This document shows, one piece after another, positions 58,363-64,000 of a DNA stretch of 64,000 nucleotides. The notes beneath the pieces were generated by a model that saw only the letters and a list, made by a program, of their open reading frames with translations, was not told where the DNA came from and ran no database searches. The stretch lies in contig NZ_JADEYC010000005.1 of NCBI RefSeq assembly GCF_015209505.1, forward strand, positions 1-64,000, written 5' to 3'. The DNA is from Saccharopolyspora montiporae. Lineage in GTDB: Bacteria > Actinomycetota > Actinomycetes > Mycobacteriales > Pseudonocardiaceae. The position numbers were made by a program, and so were the translations under genes. Position 1 is the stretch's first letter. Each line of letters opens with the position of its first letter.

Positions 58363-58566
58363 ATGATCGAGGCCACCTACACCGTCACCGGTATGACCTG
58401 CGAGCACTGCGCTCGCTCGGTGTCCGAGGAGGTCGGCGAGCTGCCGGGGGTCTCTGACGTGGCCGTCGATGTGCGGACCGGGAACGTGCAGGTCACCAGC
58501 GCCGAGCAGCTGAGCACCGACGCGGTCCGCAGCGCGGTCGAGGAAGCGGGCTACGCCCTGGCCTGA
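58363..58566 (+). CDS. copZ: Copper chaperone CopZ (heavy-metal-associated domain)
   Basis: A 67-residue HMA-domain protein, with the copper site CEHC in YTVTGMTCEHCARSVSEEVG. It shuttles Cu(I) in the cytoplasm to CopA. The ATG at 58363 follows GGGAGGG. It is first in the operon under the CsoR boxes, 36 bp ahead of copA. Confidence 0.95.
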   Translation: MIEATYTVTGMTCEHCARSVSEEVGELPGVSDVAVDVRTGNVQVTSAEQLSTDAVRSAVEEAGYALA

Positions 58567-58602
58567 CCGGGGCGTTCTCCGGCGGCGACGAGGGAGACGA
58601 CC

Positions 58603-60837
58603 ATGACATCCACCGCGGAGACCGGTTCCGACCGCGAACTGGAACTGGACATCACCGGTATGACCTGCGCGTCCTGCGCGGCGCGGGTGGAGCGCAAGCT
58701 CAACAAGCTGGACGGGGTCTCGGCCAGCGTCAACTACGCCACCGAGAAGGCGCGGATCAGCGTCCCGCAGGACCTGGACCCGCAGCGCCTCGTGCAGACC
58801 GTCGAGGCCGCCGGGTACGGGGCCGACCTGCCCGAGCCGGACGACGAGTCCGCCCCTGGGCAGGACGACGGCCCGCTGCGCCTGCGGCTGATCGTCTCGG
58901 CCGTGCTGTCCGCGCCGGTCGTGGCCATGGCGATGGTGCCCGCGTGGCAGGTCACCTACTGGCAGTGGGTCTCGCTCGTGCTGGCGCTGCCCGTCGTGGT
59001 GTGGGGCGGCTGGCCGTTCCACCGCTCGGCGTGGACCAACCTGCGGCACGGTACGGCCACCATGGACACGCTGGTGTCCCTGGGCACTCTGGCCGCGCTG
59101 GCGTGGTCGCTGTACGCGCTGGTGTTCGGCACGGCGGGCGTGCTCGGGATGACCCACCCCTTCGACCTCACCGGCCGGCACACCGACGGGGCGAGCAGCA
59201 TCTACCTGGAGGTGGCCGCCGGGGTCACCGCGTTCCTCCTGGCCGGGCGCTACTTCGAAGTCCGCGCCAAGCGCCGCGCCGGATCAGCGCTGCGCGCCCT
59301 GCTGGAGCTGGGCGCCAAGGACGTGGCCGTGCTGCGGGACGGCGGTGAGATCCGCGTTCCGGTGGGCGAACTCGCGCCCGGGGACGTGTTCGCGGTGCGG
59401 CCGGGCGAGAAGATCGCCACGGACGGCATCGTCGAGGAGGGCAGCTCGGCCGTCGACGCCGGCATGCTCACCGGCGAGTCGGTCCCGGTGGAGGTGGGGC
59501 CGGGCGATCCGGTCATCGGGGCGACGGTCAACGCGGGCGGACGACTGCTCGTGCGCGCCACGAAGATCGGCTCGGACACCCAGCTGGCGCAGATGGCTCG
59601 GCTCGTCGAGGAGGCGCAGGCGGGCAAGGCCGCGGTGCAGCGGCTGGCCGACCGGATCTCGGCGGTGTTCGTGCCGCTGGTCATCGCGCTGGCCGCCGGC
59701 ACGCTGCTGGTCTGGCTGGCCGCCGGCGGCGGAGTGGCGGCCGCGTTCACCGCGGCGGTGGCGGTGCTGATCATCGCCTGCCCCTGCGCGCTCGGCCTGG
59801 CCACGCCGACCGCGCTGCTGGTGGGCACCGGCCGCGGCGCGCAGCTGGGCATCCTGATCAAGGGCCCCGAAGTGCTCGAATCCACCCGGCGCATCGACAC
59901 CGTGGTGCTGGACAAGACGGGCACGGTCACCACCGGGCGGATGCAACTGCAGGCGGTGCGCACCACCGGGGACGTGGACCGGGCCGAAGCGCTGCGCATC
60001 GCCGGAGCGCTGGAGGACGCCTCGGAGCACCCGGTGGCGCGCGCGATCAGCGCCGCGGCGCGCGAGGAACTCGGCGAGCTGCCCGCGGTCGAGGACTTCG
60101 CCGGGGAACCGGGCCTGGGCGTGCGCGGGCGGGTCGAAGGACGGGCCGTGCTGGCCGGGCGGCCGGCGCTGCTGGACCAGCCGCTGCCCGACGACCTGCA
60201 GCGGGCGCTCGGCGACGCGGAAGCAGCCGGCCGGACCGCGGTCGTGCTCGCTCGGGACGACGCGCCGATGGCGCTGCTGGAGGTCGCCGACGCGGTCAAG
60301 CCGTCCTCGGCCGAGGCGGTGCGTGACCTGCGCGGACTGGGGCTCACCCCGGTTCTGCTGACCGGTGACAACCGCGCGGTGGCAGATTCGGTGGCCGAGC
60401 AGGTCGGCATCGGCGAGGTCATCGCCGAGGTGCTGCCCGCGGACAAGGTCGGCGTGATCACCGGGCTGCAGCGCTCCGGCAAGGTCGTGGCGATGGTTGG
60501 CGACGGGGTCAACGACGCCGCGGCGCTGGCCGCGGCGGACCTCGGGCTGGCGATGGGCACCGGCACGGACGTGGCCATCGAGGCCGGGGACCTGACCCTG
60601 GTCCGGGGCGACCTGCGTTCCGCGGCCGAGGCGATCCGGCTGTCCCGCCGCACCCTGTCCACCATCAAAGGCAACCTGTTCTGGGCGTTCGCCTACAACG
60701 TGGCGGCGCTGCCGCTGGCGGCGGCCGGCCTGCTCAATCCGATGATCGCCGGGGCGGCGATGGCGTTCTCCTCGGTGTTCGTGGTCAGCAACAGCCTGCG
60801 GTTGCGCCGGTTCGGCAAGGGGCGCCGGACCGGCTGA
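58603..60837 (+). CDS. copA: Copper-exporting P1B-type ATPase CopA
   Basis: A 744-residue ATPase with one N-terminal HMA domain ([12 protein letters not shown], residues 20-31). Transport-site helix CPC is in [20 protein letters not shown]. The phosphorylated Asp is in DKTGTVTTG, the SEHPVARA motif binds ATP, and [20 protein letters not shown] closes the ATPase domain. It has about eight membrane segments and exports Cu(I). In operon with copZ. No csoR gene is adjacent. Confidence 0.95.
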   Translation: MTSTAETGSDRELELDITGMTCASCAARVERKLNKLDGVSASVNYATEKARISVPQDLDPQRLVQTVEAAGYGADLPEPDDESAPGQDDGPLRLRLIVSAVLSAPVVAMAMVPAWQVTYWQWVSLVLALPVVVWGGWPFHRSAWTNLRHGTATMDTLVSLGTLAALAWSLYALVFGTAGVLGMTHPFDLTGRHTDGASSIYLEVAAGVTAFLLAGRYFEVRAKRRAGSALRALLELGAKDVAVLRDGGEIRVPVGELAPGDVFAVRPGEKIATDGIVEEGSSAVDAGMLTGESVPVEVGPGDPVIGATVNAGGRLLVRATKIGSDTQLAQMARLVEEAQAGKAAVQRLADRISAVFVPLVIALAAGTLLVWLAAGGGVAAAFTAAVAVLIIACPCALGLATPTALLVGTGRGAQLGILIKGPEVLESTRRIDTVVLDKTGTVTTGRMQLQAVRTTGDVDRAEALRIAGALEDASEHPVARAISAAAREELGELPAVEDFAGEPGLGVRGRVEGRAVLAGRPALLDQPLPDDLQRALGDAEAAGRTAVVLARDDAPMALLEVADAVKPSSAEAVRDLRGLGLTPVLLTGDNRAVADSVAEQVGIGEVIAEVLPADKVGVITGLQRSGKVVAMVGDGVNDAAALAAADLGLAMGTGTDVAIEAGDLTLVRGDLRSAAEAIRLSRRTLSTIKGNLFWAFAYNVAALPLAAAGLLNPMIAGAAMAFSSVFVVSNSLRLRRFGKGRRTG

Positions 60838-60914
60838 TCCGCCGGGATGTTGACCGCTCGCGTCGGGTCGGTGAGGATCCGTGCCGGAAGCGATGTCTCG
60901 GCGGATGGAGATCC

Positions 60915-61691
60915 ATGGGCGACGCGGAGCGGCACGCGGTGACCGATGTGGACGATGCGGGTGTGGCGACGGTGACGGTGCGCGGCGCGAATTCGCTGAA
61001 CATCGTTGGTACGGCGGCGATTCGAGAGGTGACCGCGGCGATTTCCGCTCTTTCCGGCGATTCCCGCGTTCGCGTTCTCGTGCTCCGCGGTGCCGCGGAG
61101 AACGCTTTCGTGGGCGGAGCCGACATCGCCGAGATGTCCGAGTTGGACCGGGATTCCGCGCAGGTCTTCATCCGCGGGCTGGCGGCGCTGTGCGAGGCGG
61201 TGCGCTCGTTCCCGGCTCCGGTGGTGGCGCGGATCTCCGGCTGGTGCCTCGGCGCCGGTCTGGAGTTGGCCGCCGCGTGCGATCTGCGGATCAGCGACGA
61301 CGGGGCGCGGTTCGGCATGCCGGAGGTGCAGGTCGGGATCCCATCGGTGATCCACGCCGCGCTGCTGCCGCGGCTGGTCGGGTCCGGGCGGGCCGCATCG
61401 CTGATGCTGACCGGGCGCCGCGTCGACGCGGGCACCGCCCTGGCCTGGGGCCTGGTGGACGAGGTGGTCGGGCAGGCGGAGCTGGACACCGCCGTGGCGC
61501 GCACCGCGGGCGGACTGGCCGCCCTGCCGCCCGCCGCGCTGCGCAAGCAGAAGGAGCTGCTCCGCGCGTGGGAGGAACTACCGGTGGACCGCGCGGTCGA
61601 GCACAGCGTCGCGGCGTTCGGCGACGCCTTCGACACCGGGGAGCCCCAGCAGCGGATGGGTGAGTTCCTGCAGCGCAAGAGAACTCGCTGA
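60915..61691 (+). CDS. Enoyl-CoA hydratase/isomerase (crotonase family)
   Basis: A 258-residue crotonase. The oxyanion-hole region (NAFVGGADIAEMSELD; SGWCLGAGLELAAACDLRIS) is intact. Both catalytic glutamates of true hydratases can be matched, in GLELAAACD and GMPEVQVG, 20 residues apart as in rat hydratase. It keeps PSVIHAALLPRLVG where PGAGGTQRL is usual. The ATG at 60915 has GGAG upstream. It stands alone 77 bp after copA and is probably unrelated to copper. Confidence 0.88.
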   Translation: MGDAERHAVTDVDDAGVATVTVRGANSLNIVGTAAIREVTAAISALSGDSRVRVLVLRGAAENAFVGGADIAEMSELDRDSAQVFIRGLAALCEAVRSFPAPVVARISGWCLGAGLELAAACDLRISDDGARFGMPEVQVGIPSVIHAALLPRLVGSGRAASLMLTGRRVDAGTALAWGLVDEVVGQAELDTAVARTAGGLAALPPAALRKQKELLRAWEELPVDRAVEHSVAAFGDAFDTGEPQQRMGEFLQRKRTR

Positions 61692-61803
61692 CCTGCGGAA
61701 ACGACAAGATCACCTTTTCCGGTCAATGCCGGTGCGACGGCGGGGCGGTCAGGATGGCCCGGACCGATTCGCGCAGCGGCCCCCGGCCGCGAGGAGGTGC
61801 ACG

Positions 61804-62046
61804 GTGCCGCAGGAGACCGATGGCGCGCTGGTGCCGGACCAGCAGGGAACCGCCTACTTCCGCGTCGGCGATCCCGGCGTGCCCGTGCACGCGCGCGTGC
61901 TGCACCAGCGGTACCCGCACGCGGGGCCGGACCTGCTGTCCTGGTGCGGGCGCCGGTTCGAGCCGCAGCGGGTGGAGCCCGCCGACCCGCGCACCGGCGC
62001 GCCGTGCGTGGGATGCCTGCTGCGCTCGCTGGCCGCCACCACGTGA
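61804..62046 (+). CDS. Small Cys-containing protein, possible zinc ribbon
   Basis: An 80-residue protein with WCGRRFEP followed by CVGCLL, a spread Cys set that could hold zinc; only three Cys are visible, so a His must complete a site. GTG at 61804 has a strong GAGGAGG 6 bases upstream. No family is recognised with confidence; small proteins of this kind are common in actinomycetes. Confidence 0.65.
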   Translation: MPQETDGALVPDQQGTAYFRVGDPGVPVHARVLHQRYPHAGPDLLSWCGRRFEPQRVEPADPRTGAPCVGCLLRSLAATT

Positions 62047-62480
62047 CGGACCGCCGGTGTCACGCGGCGTCCGGCTTCGCCTCGTAGCCCGGGTAGACCG
62101 TGCGGGAGAACGCGAGGACGTTCCATCGGGTCGGTGTCCGCCCACGGCAGCCACAGCACGGGTGCCCGCCGTCGTACAGAAGATGATCTCGGTGGCTCAT
62201 CGATGCACCTTGATCGGACTCTTTGATCGTCGTGTGTGGGGGTCGGGCATGCTGTCTCGACGACGGTGAGTTCGTAGAGGTGGTGAATGCCGCGTCGTCC
62301 GGAGGTGTTCGTGCGCCCGGTCAGCTGGGGTGGGCGAGGCGCCTTCTGGAGCAAGGCACACGTGATCCGGATCGCGTGCGCAGGAGAAGCCGGAAGAGAA
62401 TTCCTTATTGTCGCAGGTTTCCGAATAAGGAACCGGCCGCCGAGCGGCTATCCACAGTGGTCGGACACGCCGAACCGGCC
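62047..62480. other. Gene-poor gap before proline dehydrogenase
   Basis: About 430 bp with no supported gene on either strand. The only structure is the inverted repeat at 62401-62432. Confidence 0.5.
62401..62432. repeat. AT-rich inverted repeat downstream of proline dehydrogenase
   Basis: TTCCTTATT (62401-62409) pairs perfectly with AATAAGGAA (62424-62432) across 14 bases, 49 bp beyond the proline dehydrogenase stop. The weak, AT-rich stem is atypical for a terminator here and could instead be a protein-binding site. Confidence 0.5.
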
Positions 62481-63410
62481 TCAGCCGCGCGTGAGCACCG
62501 ACCGCAGGAAGAACCCGAGGTTGGCCGGGCGTTCGGCGAGCCGGCGCATGAAGTACCCGTACCACTCGTCGCCGTAGGCCACGTAGACCCGCACCCGATG
62601 CCCCCGCGCGGCGAGACGCCGCTGCTCGTCCGGCCGGATCCCGTACAGCATCTGGTACTCGAACCCGTCCGGTCCGCGGCCCGCCCGCTCGGCCAGCTCA
62701 CCGGCGATGGCGATCAGCCGCGGGTCGTGCGTGGCCACCATCGGATAGCCCGTTCCCCCCATCAGCGCCCGTAGGCACCGCACGTAGGAGCGGTCGACCG
62801 CGGCGCGGTGCTGGAAGGCCACCGCAGCGGGCTCGGCGTAGGCGCCCTTGCACAGCCGCACCCGCGCACCGCCCGCGGCCAGATCGCGGCAGTCCTGCTC
62901 GGTGCGGTGCAGGTACGCCTGCACCACCGCGCCCACCTGCGGGAAGTCCACCCGCAGATCGCGCAGGATACCCAGCGTCGAATCGGTGGTGGTGTGGTCC
63001 TCCATGTCCAGGGTGACCGTCGTGCCCGCGGCCGAGGCCGCCTCGCAGATCGCCCGCGCGTTGTCCAGCGCGGTCTTCTCCCCGTCCACCGGCAGGAATT
63101 GGCCCACCGCGGAGAGCTTCACCGAAACCTCGGTGCAGCCGGCGAGTCCCGCCTCGGCCAGCGCGTGCAGCACCTCCCGGTAGGCGGCGACCGTCGCGGC
63201 GGCCTGCCGGGCGTCGGCCACCTGCTCCCCGAGGTGGTCCAGCGTGGTCGTCAGCCCGAGCCCGCGCAGCTCGTCGGCCGCGCGCACCGCATCGGCCGCG
63301 CCGGTACCGGCCACGAACCGGCGGACTGCGGCGCCGGTGAGCGGGTTGGCTTCCACGAGACCGCGCACCGCGGTCGAGCGGGCGGCGGCGAGCAGAGCGT
63401 TGCGCAGCAT
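62481..63410 (-). CDS. Proline dehydrogenase (monofunctional PRODH)
   Basis: A 309-residue FAD-dependent TIM-barrel enzyme oxidising proline to pyrroline-5-carboxylate and reducing quinone. EVSVKLSAVGQFLP, TVTLDMEDHTTTDSTLGILR, VRLCKGAYAEP and EYQMLYGIRPDEQRRLAARG are hallmark blocks; the RRLAERPANLGFFL end binds substrate. The ATG is at 63410. It follows the pruA gene by 34 bp in a leftward operon that degrades proline to glutamate. Confidence 0.95.
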   Translation of the reverse strand: MLRNALLAAARSTAVRGLVEANPLTGAAVRRFVAGTGAADAVRAADELRGLGLTTTLDHLGEQVADARQAAATVAAYREVLHALAEAGLAGCTEVSVKLSAVGQFLPVDGEKTALDNARAICEAASAAGTTVTLDMEDHTTTDSTLGILRDLRVDFPQVGAVVQAYLHRTEQDCRDLAAGGARVRLCKGAYAEPAAVAFQHRAAVDRSYVRCLRALMGGTGYPMVATHDPRLIAIAGELAERAGRGPDGFEYQMLYGIRPDEQRRLAARGHRVRVYVAYGDEWYGYFMRRLAERPANLGFFLRSVLTRG

Positions 63411-63444
63411 GCGATCTCCCGTCGTACGAGGGCTTTCCGCCCGG

Positions 63445-64000
<556 letters not shown>

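Overview
The window is very GC-rich, starts genes freely with GTG, packs operons with 4-base start/stop overlaps (ATGA, GTGA), and carries mce/YrbE loci, mycofactocin-type dehydrogenases, a GpgS-like glucosyltransferase and an F420/PPOX-type protein. Together these point to an actinomycete, most likely of the Pseudonocardiaceae (Saccharopolyspora- or Pseudonocardia-like); the family is inference. No rRNA, tRNA, CRISPR array or transposase was seen.

Positions 1-116 are a perfect 58-bp-arm palindrome at the very window edge. Positions 160-27782 form a large catabolic region that looks built for a steroid-like or other polycyclic/aromatic acid. It has a ring-cleavage module (extradiol dioxygenase, C-C hydrolase, two-component flavin hydroxylase, mycofactocin-type SDR), a 3-ketosteroid-dehydrogenase-like flavoprotein, and a DUF35-thiolase fusion resembling the ChsH2(DUF35)/Ltp2 side-chain aldolase. 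It also has a cytochrome P450 with its own ferredoxin, a CaiB-type CoA-transferase, two sets of paired acyl-CoA dehydrogenases, a MaoC/FAS1-type hydratase, HSD10-like and HIBADH-like dehydrogenases, an amidohydrolase, a tandem-duplicated GntR regulator, and a three-subunit molybdenum hydroxylase followed by a second mycofactocin-type SDR. Three divergent promoters here share a near-identical AT-rich 15-bp motif.

Positions 27834-38659 are one leftward mce operon for lipid/steroid uptake. Its order is unusual: yrbEB comes first, then mceA-F, and yrbEA sits near the far end among four Mce-associated membrane proteins. mceD and mceE are fused out of frame by an apparent deletion. The mce promoter and the molybdenum-hydroxylase promoter carry the same repeated TGYTNAGCR operator, and each is followed by a 29-codon leader ORF overlapping the first structural gene as ATGA. 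A TetR gene (38902) reads away from the mce promoter and is the obvious candidate regulator. A second P450 (39581) follows.

Positions 41054-45450 hold gpgS, a secreted lipase/esterase, an O-methyltransferase and a TetR regulator. Positions 45602-56726 are a cobalamin corrin-ring block: cobN under a B12 riboswitch, then cobG-cobH-cobIJ, cobK, cbiD, cobM, cobL and a PPOX-fold protein. It combines aerobic-pathway genes (cobG, cobN) with the cbiD type normally linked to the anaerobic route. Positions 57195-60837 hold a decayed glycosyltransferase, a MarR regulator and a CsoR-box-controlled copper module (copZ, copA). The window ends with an enoyl-CoA hydratase, a small Cys-rich protein and a proline catabolism operon (pruA, cut by the window edge, then proline dehydrogenase).
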